Shown: positions 22,882 to 32,055 of the stretch, piece after piece | Layout: each line of letters starts with the position of its first letter | How positions within the stretch are numbered: position 1 is the stretch's first letter | Source: Streptomyces sp. Ncost-T10-10d | Lineage (GTDB): Bacteria > Actinomycetota > Actinomycetes > Streptomycetales > Streptomycetaceae | Assembly: GCF_900091955.1 (NCBI RefSeq) | Contig: NZ_FMDF01000006.1 | Location: 1 to 36,128, forward strand | Length of the DNA: 36,128 nt | Direction of reading: 5' to 3' | The notes under the pieces: generated by a model | Databases searched by the model: none | Seen by the model: the letters and a program-made list of their open reading frames with translations, nothing else | Told to the model about the DNA's origin: nothing | Made by a program: the position numbers and the translations under genes

Positions 22882-24438
22882 TCAGTGCACGCGGCGTTCG
22901 GCGCCGGTCCAGTAGCGTTCGCGGATGGCACGGCGGTCGATCTTGCCGTTGGGGTTGTGGGGAAGAGCGTCGGTGAAGTCGATGGAGCGGGGCTTCTTCA
23001 TGCGGGCGAGCCGGGACGCGCAGAAGTCGATGAGCTCGCTCTCCTGAAGCTCCGCGCCGTCGCGCAGGACGACGACGGCTTTGACGGCTTCGCCCCATTC
23101 CGAGTCCGGGATCCCGACGACAGCCGCCTCGAACACGTCGGGGTGCTGATGCAGGGCGGATTCGACCTCGACGGCGTAGATGTTGAAACCGCCGGAGATG
23201 ATCATGTCCTTCTTGCGGTCGACGATGAAGATGTAGCCGTCGCCACGGCGCCGCGCGAGGTCGCCGGTACGGAACCAGCCGTCGTGGAAGGTCTCGGCGG
23301 TCAGGCGGGGTTCGTTGAAGTATCCGGGTACGACGTCGGGGCCCCGGACGGCGATCTCACCGATCTCGCCGTCGGCGACCTGGGCACCGGAGTCGTCGAC
23401 GATCCTGATCTCGGCCTCGGTGAGGGGGCGGCCGCAGGACAGCAGCAGCTCCTCGTCCTGGCCCTCGATCGCGCGCCGGTGGTCGTCGGTCGACAGGAAC
23501 AGCACGCCGGAGGTGATCTCCCCGCAGCCATATCCCTGGGAGAGCACGGGGCCGAACAGCTGCCACGCCTCTCGGATCCGCGCCGGTGACATCGGTGCGG
23601 CACCGTACATGAGCTGGCGCAGGCTGGAGACGTCGTAGGCACCCCGGTCAGGCAGTGCGAGCACCGTATTGATCATGGTCGGTACGACGAACGCATGCGT
23701 CGCGCGCTCCCGTTCGACGGTGGCGAGAAAGGCTTCGGCGTCCCAGCGCTCCATGACGACGGCGCACCCACCGGCGAAGAAGATGCCCATGAGAGGCATG
23801 CCCGAGGCATGGGTGACGGGGCCGGCCAGGATCTGCTTGTCCCCGAGGCCGACCCGGGTGTGCGCGTTCATCACGGATTTGCGCATCAGGGCGAGACGGT
23901 TTCCATACGTCTGTGTCGCCGCTTTGAGCTTGCCGGTGGAGCCTGAGGTGAAGTGCAGAACGGCTGTGTCGTCCTCGTCGCAGTCGATGTCGACCGGCTC
24001 GCGTCGGGTGGCGGCGAGGACCTCGGCGTAGCCGGGGCCGAGCTCGCCCGGTCCGTCGAAACCGATCACGCTCTTCACCTCGCTGCCCGGCACGGCCTCC
24101 CGGGCCGCCTCCACGTGGGCGGCGTCGACGAGAAGCACCCGGGCGTGCGACTCGCGCAGCAGGTGGGCCACTTCCTGTACGCCGAGACGTGCGTTGACGG
24201 GGGCACGCACCAGTCCGGCCTTGTACAGGGCCACTTCGGTGACGACGAGTTCGGCGCGGTTGGCCGCCAGTGTCGCGACGCAGTCTCCGGCCGTCAGGCC
24301 GAGGGCGCGCAGCGCGGTGGCGAGCCGGTCGCTGTGCTCGTCGAGGGCGGCATAGGTGAGCCGCGTGCTGCCGCAGACGACAGCTTCGGCTTCGGGATGG
24401 TGGCTGCTGGTCCTGCGTACATATCGCCCGAGGTTCAT
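22882..24438 (-). CDS. AMP-forming acyl-CoA synthetase
   Basis: A 518-residue ANL-family ligase. The phosphate loop HFTSGSTGKLKAA is near residue 164; then QGYGCGEITSG, GWFRTGDLARR, VDRKKDMIISGGFNIYAVEVE, and the C-terminal catalytic lysine in NPNGKIDRR near residue 499, so both half-reactions should work. It activates a carboxylic acid as acyl-AMP and passes it to CoA; chain type cannot be told. The ATG at 24438 has GGAG about six bases upstream. It is the first gene of the ligase-dehydrogenase-transporter operon and is divergent from the TetR gene at 24550. Confidence 0.92.
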   Translation of the reverse strand: MNLGRYVRRTSSHHPEAEAVVCGSTRLTYAALDEHSDRLATALRALGLTAGDCVATLAANRAELVVTEVALYKAGLVRAPVNARLGVQEVAHLLRESHARVLLVDAAHVEAAREAVPGSEVKSVIGFDGPGELGPGYAEVLAATRREPVDIDCDEDDTAVLHFTSGSTGKLKAATQTYGNRLALMRKSVMNAHTRVGLGDKQILAGPVTHASGMPLMGIFFAGGCAVVMERWDAEAFLATVERERATHAFVVPTMINTVLALPDRGAYDVSSLRQLMYGAAPMSPARIREAWQLFGPVLSQGYGCGEITSGVLFLSTDDHRRAIEGQDEELLLSCGRPLTEAEIRIVDDSGAQVADGEIGEIAVRGPDVVPGYFNEPRLTAETFHDGWFRTGDLARRRGDGYIFIVDRKKDMIISGGFNIYAVEVESALHQHPDVFEAAVVGIPDSEWGEAVKAVVVLRDGAELQESELIDFCASRLARMKKPRSIDFTDALPHNPNGKIDRRAIRERYWTGAERRVH

Positions 24439-24455
24439 GACGACTCCGTAACTGA

Positions 24456-24464
24456 ACAGTCTGT
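24456..24464. promoter_or_regulatory. Possible operator between the ligase and TetR genes
   Basis: ACAGTCTGT, a nine-base palindrome with a central T, lies 18 bases before the ligase start, inside the 111-base divergent region. It is a candidate half or core of the operator for the divergent TetR regulator. Confidence 0.35.
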
Positions 24465-24549
24465 CTGCTAACGATCTCGATGGCGGGAAACGTAACGCGC
24501 GGCAGCCTGCCGGTCAACGGTTCGAAAGGAAGACGCAATAATCCAGGGC

Positions 24550-25191
24550 ATGAAGACTGCAGGTGACCGCCGTGTCCGCCGCACCCACCGCGCCCTGCGC
24601 GCGGCGCTCGTCGACCTCGTCCTGGAGAAGGGATTCCACGCGCTCAGCGTGGAAGAGATCGCCGAGCGCGCCGATGTCGCCCGCGCGACCTTTTACGCGC
24701 ACTACCGGGACAAGGAGGACCTGCTCCTCGGCATCGTCCGGGATCTGGCAGAGGACCGCGAGCGACTTCTGCCCGCCGTCGAACAGGCGCAGACACAAGG
24801 CTTCACCGGCCTTCCGGTGCTCTACATCTTCCGGCACGCGGAGCAGGAGAGGCGGGTCTACCAGGTCATTCTCCGAGGAGAGGGCGACGGGCGGGCTCTG
24901 CGCGAGTTCTCCGCGATCATCTGCAAGCGCGTCGAGTCCGTCTTCCGGGAGCGCGCGGCGCAGCTCGGCGTCACACCGCGCATCCCGTTCGACGTCATCG
25001 CCCGGGCCTGGACCGGCGAGCTCATCGGCGTGCTGACCTGGTGGGTCGAGAACGACACCGGTTACAGCGCCGCAGAGATCACCGGACACCTCCGGGACCT
25101 GTCCGTGTACGGCCGTGTCTGGGCCTCCGGACTCGCCCCTTCCGATGCCCCGGGCGCCTTCGACCCTCCGGCGGCCGAGTCGGGCGCATAG
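24550..25191 (+). CDS. TetR-family regulator, probable repressor of the divergent acyl-CoA operon
   Basis: A 213-residue regulator. The helix-turn-helix spans about residues 30-58 (SVEEIAERADVARATFYAHYRDKEDLL). The C-terminal part (RVYQVILRGEGDGRALREFSAIICKR; WTGELIGVLTWWVEN) matches the TetR class with an enlarged ligand pocket, found often beside catabolic genes. It is transcribed away from the acyl-CoA ligase, and the ligand is probably an acyl-CoA or the imported acid; that is inference from position. The ATG at 24550 has only a distant AAAGGAAG, so translation may be weak. Confidence 0.88.
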   Translation: MKTAGDRRVRRTHRALRAALVDLVLEKGFHALSVEEIAERADVARATFYAHYRDKEDLLLGIVRDLAEDRERLLPAVEQAQTQGFTGLPVLYIFRHAEQERRVYQVILRGEGDGRALREFSAIICKRVESVFRERAAQLGVTPRIPFDVIARAWTGELIGVLTWWVENDTGYSAAEITGHLRDLSVYGRVWASGLAPSDAPGAFDPPAAESGA

Positions 25192-25276
25192 GTCTGCCGA
25201 CCGGAACGGGCCTGGCCGCGTTTCTGGACACGCTGTACGGTAATGCTCAGTTGGCAGCACCGACGGGAGTGGGCGC

Positions 25277-26467
25277 ATGACCGAAACACCTTCGCTGACC
25301 GAGCTGACCTGGGCGCGCGGATTCACGGACCCGGCCTGGGTCCGCCGACACACCACGTCCGGCCGCGAGACGGTGCCCAGCCGGCGCGTATGGCGCGGCA
25401 GGACGCAGCCGCTCGACGTACCGCGCACATTGCACGATCTCGAAGCGCTGGAGTTCACCACGTCGGGCGGCCGGTCGCTGACCCTGCCGGCGCTCTTCGC
25501 CGCCGCCCAGACGGACGCCTTCCTGGTCATGCACCGCGGCACCGTGGTCTATGAGCGCTACCTGCATGGATACGAATCCCACGTGCCGCACTTCAACGCT
25601 TCGGCGGCGAAGTCGTACATCGGCCTCCTGGCAGCGATCCTCGCGGACCAGGGGCTGCTCGACCGCGACGCGCTCGTCACCCGATACGTCCCCGAACTCA
25701 CCGGAACAGCGTTCGGAGAGGCACGGGTCGACGATCTGCTGCACATGGGCACCCTGATGAGCTACGCCGGCCGGCCTTTCGACAAGGCGATCGAGGCCCA
25801 GCGGTACTTCGCCATCCTCGCCCCTCAGTTGCGCCCCTACGGCTACAACGGCCCCACCAGCATCCGCGAACACCTCGCCACCGCCCGGGCCACCGGCAAG
25901 CCCGGCACTGAATTCCGCTACGAGAACGGCAATGTCGAGGCCCTCGCAGAAGTCCTCCGCCGCGTCACCGGCATGAGCACATCCGCGCTGCTCGGCGAGG
26001 TGATCTGGTCCCGGCTGGGTGTGGAGGAGGACGGCTACTACATCCTCGACTCCGAAGGAACCGAGGCGGCGTGCGGCGGCTTCAGCGCGACCTTGCGTGA
26101 CGTGGCCCGGCTCGGCGAGATGATCCGATGCGGCGGCGCGGTCGGTGACCGTCAGATCGTGCCCGAAAGCATCGCCACGACGATCGCCACCGGCACCCCG
26201 GACGGCTATCCCCGGCGGGTCCGCTTCCCGGCGGCACCCCCGGACTCGCCCGCTACGCTCTCGTACCACGACCTCTGGTGGATCCTGAACGATCCCTACG
26301 ATTCCTTCATGGCCAGCGGCATCCACGGGCAGCGACTGTTCATCTCCCCCAAACTGGACCTGGTCATTGTGCACTTCGCCTCCCAGGTCATGTCGCCCTC
26401 GGTCCCCCCGGCGCCGCTGATCCCGGCCTTCGTGCGGATCGGCACCCACCTCGGCGCCGGGATCTGA
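25277..26467 (+). CDS. Beta-lactamase-fold serine hydrolase (class C / NylB-like)
   Basis: A 396-residue cytoplasmic protein without signal peptide. The SxxK motif is in NASAAKSYIG, followed by LLHMGTLMSYAG, EFRYENGNVEALAEVLRRVTG (the usual YxN element) and a C-terminal IHGQRLFISP strand in place of the KTG box. This is the arrangement of 6-aminohexanoate-dimer hydrolase-like and related esterases/DD-peptidase-fold enzymes; lack of an export signal speaks against a peptidoglycan role. The ATG at 25277 has GGGAG nine bases before it. It is convergent with the DUF6745 gene, 30 bases away. Substrate unknown. Confidence 0.87.
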   Translation: MTETPSLTELTWARGFTDPAWVRRHTTSGRETVPSRRVWRGRTQPLDVPRTLHDLEALEFTTSGGRSLTLPALFAAAQTDAFLVMHRGTVVYERYLHGYESHVPHFNASAAKSYIGLLAAILADQGLLDRDALVTRYVPELTGTAFGEARVDDLLHMGTLMSYAGRPFDKAIEAQRYFAILAPQLRPYGYNGPTSIREHLATARATGKPGTEFRYENGNVEALAEVLRRVTGMSTSALLGEVIWSRLGVEEDGYYILDSEGTEAACGGFSATLRDVARLGEMIRCGGAVGDRQIVPESIATTIATGTPDGYPRRVRFPAAPPDSPATLSYHDLWWILNDPYDSFMASGIHGQRLFISPKLDLVIVHFASQVMSPSVPPAPLIPAFVRIGTHLGAGI

Positions 26468-26497
26468 AAGGCGCTCCGCCTGCTCGGCCGACGGAGG

Positions 26498-27499
26498 TCA
26501 GGTCTGGCGCAGGGGTGCGTACGCATCCCCTTGGAGTCCGAAGGTCCAGGCCACACCCTGCTTTGCGGTCCTCGTGCCGGGCGGCACCCGGAGCCAGTAG
26601 ATGCGGTGGGTTCCGTCCGGCTCCGGGGTGGAGTTGACGACCTCGACCATCACCACGTCCTCGTCGCCGTCCAGCGCGATCCGCCAGAGGATGCCCGTCT
26701 CGTCCCGATGGACCGGCTCGGCGCCCGACTCGGTGAGATAGCGGTCGTAACCGTAGAACTCCAGCATCACGCGGCGCAGTTCCGCGTTCTCCTCCTCACG
26801 TATCCGTTCGGGAGTGAGGGAGTTCAGTTCCGCAAGGAATTCGGCGGGCACGGGCATGCCCCGCCAGGCGTGGAGTGCGAAGCCGTCGCGGTAGGCGAGC
26901 GCCGGGCCGTCCCCGCGGTCGAGCCGTCCCGCCTCGTCCCGGTGCAGCGCTTCGGGGCGCTCACTGATGACCACCACACGCTCGTACGGCCACCACCAGC
27001 CCGCGTGCCTCGCGACCTCGGCCAGCCCGTCAAGCCGCTCGCCCCGGCCGTCGAACGCGGCGAGCCAGGCCGCATCGTGCTGGCCCAGGACCGCGTCGAG
27101 CAGCACCAGCCGGACATCGGACTCGTCCTCGGGGCGCTCCGTGAGGTCCGCGACGACACCGGCCCTGATCCGCTCGGCGAGCGCTGCCGTGGTCTCCCAG
27201 AGCTGCGCCCCTGTGGCGGACCACAGGGCGGACCAGCCCGCCGGGCCCAACTCGTCGTACATCCGGCGCCGTTCCTGCGCCCAGGGCCGGGTCCGTACCT
27301 CGTCACGCACCGAGCGTCCGCCGTCGACGAGCTTTTCGACGGCCTCCACGGCGGCCCTCGGCGAGTCGACCCAGACGATCCGCTCCGGCTCGGCAAGTCC
27401 TGCGCTGCGGTAGGCGAGCCGCAGCCCGTCCTCGGCCGCGGCCCGGTCCGCCGCACCGGTCGCCGCTGCCACGGCCCGCCATGAGTCCACGTACTGCAT
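26498..27499 (-). CDS. DUF6745 family protein
   Basis: A 333-residue soluble protein. The beginning (GLRLAYRSAGLAEPERIVWVDSPRAAVEAV) and the middle and end (WWWPYERVVVISERPEALHRDEAGRLDRGDGPALAYRDGF; ILWRIALDGDEDVVMVEVVNSTPEPDG) are the DUF6745 pattern. The family has no known activity to my knowledge. The end (GTRTAKQGVAWTFGLQGDAYAPLRQT) shows repeated family-typical Trp and Gly residues. The ATG at 27499 is chosen from family start; upstream of it, 106 bases separate the preceding minus-strand gene, which probably forms a pair with it. Confidence 0.85.
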   Translation of the reverse strand: MQYVDSWRAVAAATGAADRAAAEDGLRLAYRSAGLAEPERIVWVDSPRAAVEAVEKLVDGGRSVRDEVRTRPWAQERRRMYDELGPAGWSALWSATGAQLWETTAALAERIRAGVVADLTERPEDESDVRLVLLDAVLGQHDAAWLAAFDGRGERLDGLAEVARHAGWWWPYERVVVISERPEALHRDEAGRLDRGDGPALAYRDGFALHAWRGMPVPAEFLAELNSLTPERIREEENAELRRVMLEFYGYDRYLTESGAEPVHRDETGILWRIALDGDEDVVMVEVVNSTPEPDGTHRIYWLRVPPGTRTAKQGVAWTFGLQGDAYAPLRQT

Positions 27500-27605
27500 C
27501 GGTCTTCCCCGTCCCCTGATTCCGTGTCGTTCAGTGTTGTGTGTAGGTGCTCCGGATCTCTGACCCGGCTCGCTGATCCGCTGGTGCCGGATGGGCCCGG
27601 CGGCG

Positions 27606-27932
27606 TCAGTCCGCGACGATGCGGACCGCGCCCGGGGCGTACTCCCGCTGGCGTACCACTCGGTACCAGCCCTTCGACAGTGGTATCGCCGCGTGCTCCT
27701 CGTGAACCACCCGCCCGCCTTCGGGGAGATGGAGCAGCATCGGCCCGAAGACACCCGCCTCGCGCATCAGCCGGCCCGGCCCCTGAACCGCGTGGGCATG
27801 GCCGGTGACCTCACCCAGCGCAAGGACCATCCGCCCACGGCCGTCCCTCGGTTCGCCCGGCGCGTCCACCAGATGCGCGGGCACCGCCGACTCCTCCAAC
27901 GACACGATCAGTACATCGCCCTGCCGGTACAC
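27606..27932 (-). CDS. Small conserved protein, partner of DUF6745
   Basis: A 108-residue protein that starts MYRQGDVLIVSLEE and contains MVLALGEVTGHAHAV and HEEHAAIPLSKGWYRVVRQREY. This small beta-rich family is one I recall next to DUF6745 genes, but with no known function. GEVTGHxH and HEEH are conserved-looking His clusters that might bind a metal. The start is the GTG at 27932 with GGGGAG seven bases upstream. It is divergent from the STM4015-type gene at 28133 with 200 bases between. Confidence 0.75.
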   Translation of the reverse strand: MYRQGDVLIVSLEESAVPAHLVDAPGEPRDGRGRMVLALGEVTGHAHAVQGPGRLMREAGVFGPMLLHLPEGGRVVHEEHAAIPLSKGWYRVVRQREYAPGAVRIVAD

Positions 27933-28132
27933 AGAAGTCTCCCCTCGATGGCCGCACCCGCTGTGCCGGCCACGAGGAAAACGCTAAGGGGAGGGTCTGA
28001 CAATCGACCGGCGACCGGCTCCCACGGGCGTCGGTGGACACGTCACGGACCGTCCCCGGTCGCGCCGTTGTCAGTGCGGCTTGATAAACCTTGCGGACAT
28101 CAGCCGTCCCCCAGTACCAGGAGCCCAGGGTC

Positions 28133-29089
28133 ATGTCCGGTGTGGACCATCTGCACGAGTTGCTCGGCCTTCCCGCCGTCGACTTCCAGCACGCGACGAA
28201 GGAAGCACCGGTGCAGGCCGCCGATGCGGCGGCCTGGCGCATCTCGGTCGATCCGTACGACGACGAGTGCGAGATGACCTGGGAGGAGGCGTTCCAGGCG
28301 TTTGTCACGGCGGTCGACCCGGCCGGTGTGCGGGCCCTCATCATCGGTCAGTGGGGCGAGTCCTACGAGGAGACCTCGTCCTACCCGATCGATCTGGTCA
28401 TCGCCGCGGCCGACCGGCTGACCTCGCTGGAGGCCGTCTTCGTCGGCGACATCATCCCGGAGCAGAACGAGATCTCCTGGATCGAGCAGTCCGATGTCAC
28501 CGCGCTGTTGACCGCGTTTCCCGGCCTGCTGGAGCTGGGCGTGCGCGGCGGCACGGATCTGGTCTTCTCCGCCACGAAGCACGAGCGGCTGCGTTCGCTG
28601 ACCATCGAGACCGGCGGCCTGCCGGTCGGAGTGATCCGCGGCGTCCTGGACAGCGAACTGCCCGCGCTGGAGCGGCTCGACCTCTGGCTCGGCGTCTCCG
28701 CGTACGGGGGCGACGCCGATGTGGCGGACCTGGCACCCCTGCTCTCCGGCTCCCGCTTCCCCCGCCTCCACCACCTCGGTCTGCGCAACAGCGAGGTGCA
28801 GAACGAGATCGCGGCGGCCGTCGCGGGTGCCCCGGTCGTCGCTCAGCTCCGTACCCTCGACCTGTCGCACGGCACACTGGGTGACGAGGGCGCGGCGGCG
28901 CTGCTGGACGGTCAGCCGCTCACCCATCTCGAACGGCTGGATCTGCACCACCACTTCATGACCGAGCCGATGGAACGCCGGATCACTCAGGCGCTGGAAC
29001 CCCACGGGGTGCAGGTCGATGTGTCGGAGCGCGAGGAGCCCTGGGGCGGTCGCGGTGCCGAAGGCCGTTACACCGCGATCTCGGAGTGA
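28133..29089 (+). CDS. STM4015-family leucine-rich-repeat protein, copy 1
   Basis: A 318-residue soluble protein with leucine-rich repeats from about residue 90 (LEAVFVGDI, LLELGVRGG, LRSLTIETGGL, LERLDLWLG, LHHLGLRNSEV, LRTLDLSHGTLGDEGAAALLDG, LERLDLHHHFM). It is followed by an acidic/Gly linker and the tail GRYTAISE. It is close to the next gene product throughout. It matches the STM4015 family of the Salmonella-named STM4011-STM4015 set. The ATG at 28133 has AGGAG about ten bases upstream. Leucine-rich repeats bind proteins; the shared C-terminal peptide suggests that the tail is the part acted on (inference). Confidence 0.87.
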   Translation: MSGVDHLHELLGLPAVDFQHATKEAPVQAADAAAWRISVDPYDDECEMTWEEAFQAFVTAVDPAGVRALIIGQWGESYEETSSYPIDLVIAAADRLTSLEAVFVGDIIPEQNEISWIEQSDVTALLTAFPGLLELGVRGGTDLVFSATKHERLRSLTIETGGLPVGVIRGVLDSELPALERLDLWLGVSAYGGDADVADLAPLLSGSRFPRLHHLGLRNSEVQNEIAAAVAGAPVVAQLRTLDLSHGTLGDEGAAALLDGQPLTHLERLDLHHHFMTEPMERRITQALEPHGVQVDVSEREEPWGGRGAEGRYTAISE

Positions 29090-29095
29090 TGCGCG

Positions 29096-30067
29096 ATGAC
29101 TGACATCGAACACCCGGAGTCCTTTCACGGCCTGCCCGTCCTGACCCTGCCGGGGCCGGACGGGTCGCGCACCGACCCTCTCCCGGCCGCCGATTCGGTC
29201 GCGTGGCGGCTCGAGAGCGCCTGGCAGGGCGATCTGACGTTCACCTCGCTCTGGCAGCACTTTCTCGACGCGGTCGACACTTCGCGGGTGCGGGCTCTGC
29301 TGATCGGCCCCTGGTGGCAGGAGGAGTACGAATCCTTCGCGTCCGTCATCGAACTGCTGGCCGGCCATGCGGACCGCTTTCCGGCCCTGAAGGCGCTCTT
29401 CCTCGCCGATGTCGTCAGCGAGGAGTGCGAACTGTCATGGCTCGAGATGTCCGACATCACTCCGGTGATCGAGGCGTTCGGACGGTTGGAGGAGTTGACG
29501 GTACGCGGATGCGGCGAGCCGATCGACGGGAAGGAGACGCTCGGCCTGCGGCCGGTGCGGCACAAGGCGCTCAAATCGCTGCGGTTCGAGTCGGGCGGAC
29601 TGCCGTCCGGCATCGTGCGGGCGATCGGAGCATCGGAGCTGCCCGCACTGGAGCACCTCGAACTCTGGCTCGGCGTGACCGAATACGGCGGGGACGCGAC
29701 GGTCGAGGACCTCGCCCCACTGCTGTCGGGGGCGGCGTTCCCGGCGCTGCGACATCTCGGGCTGCAGAACAGCGAGATCCAGGACGAGATCGCGGCCGCG
29801 GTTGCCTCCGCCCCGGTCGTCGCCCAGCTGGAGTCGCTCTCCCTCGCGATGGGAACCCTGGGCGACGAAGGCGCCGGGTCGCTGCTCTCGGGCCAGCCGC
29901 TCACCCACTTGACCTCACTGGATCTGCACCATCACTACATCAGCGACGCGTTGGTGGACCGCCTCAGGAACCTGCTCGGTTCCGACCGGGTGAACGGCGA
30001 GGTCGACGAGGTCGAGTACTGGGATCCGGAAGGGGACGACGACCGCTATGTCGCCATCAGCGAATAG
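29096..30067 (+). CDS. STM4015-family leucine-rich-repeat protein, copy 2
   Basis: A 323-residue paralogue of the preceding protein; the same repeats are seen (LKALFLADV, LEELTVRGCG, LKSLRFESGGL, LEHLELWLGVTEYGGDA, LRHLGLQNSEI, LESLSLAMGTLGDEGAGSLLSG, LTSLDLHHHYI). The linker after the last repeat differs fully from copy 1 (an Asp/Glu-rich stretch), but the last residues are RYVAISE. The ATG follows the previous stop by six bases with a GGAG overlapping that stop; its own end overlaps the ATP-grasp gene by 20 bases. Two copies in tandem look like a local duplication within the operon. Confidence 0.87.
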   Translation: MTDIEHPESFHGLPVLTLPGPDGSRTDPLPAADSVAWRLESAWQGDLTFTSLWQHFLDAVDTSRVRALLIGPWWQEEYESFASVIELLAGHADRFPALKALFLADVVSEECELSWLEMSDITPVIEAFGRLEELTVRGCGEPIDGKETLGLRPVRHKALKSLRFESGGLPSGIVRAIGASELPALEHLELWLGVTEYGGDATVEDLAPLLSGAAFPALRHLGLQNSEIQDEIAAAVASAPVVAQLESLSLAMGTLGDEGAGSLLSGQPLTHLTSLDLHHHYISDALVDRLRNLLGSDRVNGEVDEVEYWDPEGDDDRYVAISE

Positions 30068-31202
30068 CGCCACCGGCCCGGCGCCGCGCTTCGTCGTCGT
30101 GGGTGTGCCCGGCAACCGCCGGGTCGCGCTCTTCCAGGACGCCGTGCGCGCCGCCGGGCTGCCGCCCGCGCGGGTCGTGCCCTGGCTGGACGTCCTGCGC
30201 GGCGAGGCCGCCTTCCGGCCGGGCGAGACCGTACGGATGGACTCGCCCGGTGAGGATGCCGAGGTGGAGCGGCTGCTGAGGGCGGTCGGCGATCCGGCCA
30301 GGGTCGAGGGGACCGCCCTGTGGTACGCCCGGTTCACCTCGGCTGTACGGGCAGTGGCGCGGGCGGCAGCCGCTTCCGGTGCCGTTCTGCTCGACGACCC
30401 CGACGATGTCGCGGTGCTGTTCGACAAGCGGCTCTGCCATGCCGTGCTGGACGGCGCCGGAGTGCCCGTGCCCGCGTCGCCGACCTCGGGAGCCGCGGCC
30501 CCCGCGGTGCGCGACTGGGCGGACGTACGCGACCGGATGGCGGCCCATGGCATGCCCCGGGCCTTTGTGAAACCGGCGCACGGTTCGTCCGCCTCGGGGG
30601 TGCTGGCCGTGGAGACGGCCGGACCCGGCCGGGTCAGGGCGACCACATCGGTGGAGCGCGACGCGGCCGGCCGGCTCTTCAACTCGTTGCGGGTACGTCG
30701 CTGTACGACGGAGCGGGAGGTCGCGGCGATCGTCGACGCACTCGCACCGGACGGGCTGCACATCGAGCGTTGGCTGCCCAAGGCCACCCAGCGCGGCCGC
30801 GCGGCGGATCTGCGGGTCGTGGTGGTGGCCGGCCGCGCCACCCATGCCGTCGTGCGCACCAGCCACTCCCCCATGACCAATCTTCACCTCGGTGGCGAGC
30901 GCGGAAGTCTCGACGACGTCCGTGCGGCCGTCGAAGCCGCGGGCGGCAGCTGGGCCGGGGCCCTGGCCGTGTGCGAGCGGGCAGCGGCCTGTTTCCCGGA
31001 CACGCTGTGTGTGGGCGTCGATCTGCTGCCCGCGACCGGCTGGCGGCGCTTCGCCGTCGGCGAGGTCAACGCCTTCGGCGATCTGCTGCCACGGCTGACC
31101 GGCCTGGCCGGCAGCGGCGCCGAGGGCCTGGACACCTATGCGGCGCAGGTCGCCGCCGTACTGAACAGAGCAAGGAACCACCGTGCAGCCGCCACTTGCT
31201 GA
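30048..31202 (+). CDS. STM4014-family ATP-grasp enzyme
   Basis: A 384-residue protein with an ATP-grasp domain: FDKRLCHAVLDGAGVPVP (start of the domain), AFVKPAHGSSASGV (phosphate-binding lysine and loop), DGLHIERWLPKA (hinge), ADLRVVVVAGRATHAVVR and VGVDLLPATGWRRFAVGEVNAFGDLLP, where the Asp and the Glu-x-Asn bind magnesium. ATP-grasp enzymes join a carboxylate, as acyl phosphate, to an amine; RimK of this superfamily adds Glu to a protein C-terminus. The start ATG overlaps the end of the repeat-protein gene by 20 bases. It matches the STM4014 family. Substrate unknown. Confidence 0.88.
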   Translation: MSPSANSATGPAPRFVVVGVPGNRRVALFQDAVRAAGLPPARVVPWLDVLRGEAAFRPGETVRMDSPGEDAEVERLLRAVGDPARVEGTALWYARFTSAVRAVARAAAASGAVLLDDPDDVAVLFDKRLCHAVLDGAGVPVPASPTSGAAAPAVRDWADVRDRMAAHGMPRAFVKPAHGSSASGVLAVETAGPGRVRATTSVERDAAGRLFNSLRVRRCTTEREVAAIVDALAPDGLHIERWLPKATQRGRAADLRVVVVAGRATHAVVRTSHSPMTNLHLGGERGSLDDVRAAVEAAGGSWAGALAVCERAAACFPDTLCVGVDLLPATGWRRFAVGEVNAFGDLLPRLTGLAGSGAEGLDTYAAQVAAVLNRARNHRAAATC

Positions 31203-32055
31203 CATCGCGCCCGTCCTCACGGACGCCCGGAACCCCGACATGAGCGAGATCGTGGGCAGCCACGACCTGCTGCTCGTCACCCTGGACACACTGCGCTACG
31301 ACGTGGCGGCAGAGCTCGCCGCCGCCGGACGCATCCCTCATCTGGCGCGCCATCTGCCGGACGGAGTCTGGGAGAAGCGGCATGCGCCCGGCAGCTTCAC
31401 CTACGCCTCCCACCAGGCGATCTTCGCGGGATTTCTGCCGACACCGGCCGGCCGGGGGCCGCACCCCCGGCTGTTCGCTGCGCGTTTCGCGGGCAGCGAG
31501 TCCACCGCTTCGGGCACCTTTGTCTTCGACACCCCCGATCTGCTGTCCGGCCTCGCCGATGCGGGATACCGCACGGTGTGCATCGGCGGCGTCGGCTTCT
31601 TCAACCGGCAGGGGCCGCTCGGTTCCGTTCTGCCCGGCATGTTCCAGGAGAGCCACTGGGAACCGGAGTTCGGCGTCGCGTCGCCCACTTCCTTCGAGGC
31701 GCAGGTGGCCCGTGCCGAGCAGGTCGTCGCCGAACTATCCGTCGAGCAGCGGCTGTTCCTGTTCGTCAATGTGGCCGCCATGCACCAGCCCAACTGGTTC
31801 CACCAGCCGGGGGCCACGCGCGAGGCGGGCGATTCCCGCGCCACCCATGCCGCCGCCCTGGAGTACGTCGACGCCCACATCGGCCGGCTCTTCGCCGCCG
31901 CAAGCAGCCGTCGCCGCTGTTTCGTCATCGTCTGCTCCGACCACGGAACGGCGTACGGGGATGACGGCTACACCGGTCACCGGCTCGGTCACGAGTCCGT
32001 CTGGACCGTTCCGTACGCGCACTTCTTCCTGGAACCGGGGACCACCGCACCATGA
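31183..32055 (+). CDS. STM4013/SEN3800-family hydrolase (sulfatase/alkaline phosphatase fold)
   Basis: A 290-residue protein with the alkaline-phosphatase superfamily metal sites: LLLVTLDTLRYD (Asp35), SFTYASHQ with Thr73 at the usual nucleophile place (Cys/Ser in sulfatases, Thr in lipoteichoic acid synthase-like enzymes), and CSDHGTAYGDDGYTGHRLGHES (Asp253, His254, later His). It should cleave or transfer a phosphate or sulfate ester, not depend on formylglycine. The GTG at 31183 has AAGGA at a good distance and overlaps the ATP-grasp gene by 20 bases. No signal peptide, so it acts in the cytoplasm. Confidence 0.88.
   Translation: MQPPLADIAPVLTDARNPDMSEIVGSHDLLLVTLDTLRYDVAAELAAAGRIPHLARHLPDGVWEKRHAPGSFTYASHQAIFAGFLPTPAGRGPHPRLFAARFAGSESTASGTFVFDTPDLLSGLADAGYRTVCIGGVGFFNRQGPLGSVLPGMFQESHWEPEFGVASPTSFEAQVARAEQVVAELSVEQRLFLFVNVAAMHQPNWFHQPGATREAGDSRATHAAALEYVDAHIGRLFAAASSRRRCFVIVCSDHGTAYGDDGYTGHRLGHESVWTVPYAHFFLEPGTTAP

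Noticed and set aside
25192..25276. Promoter before the NylB-like hydrolase (TACGGT as -10)
   Set aside because: No -35 element at a suitable distance was found, so it is not annotated.
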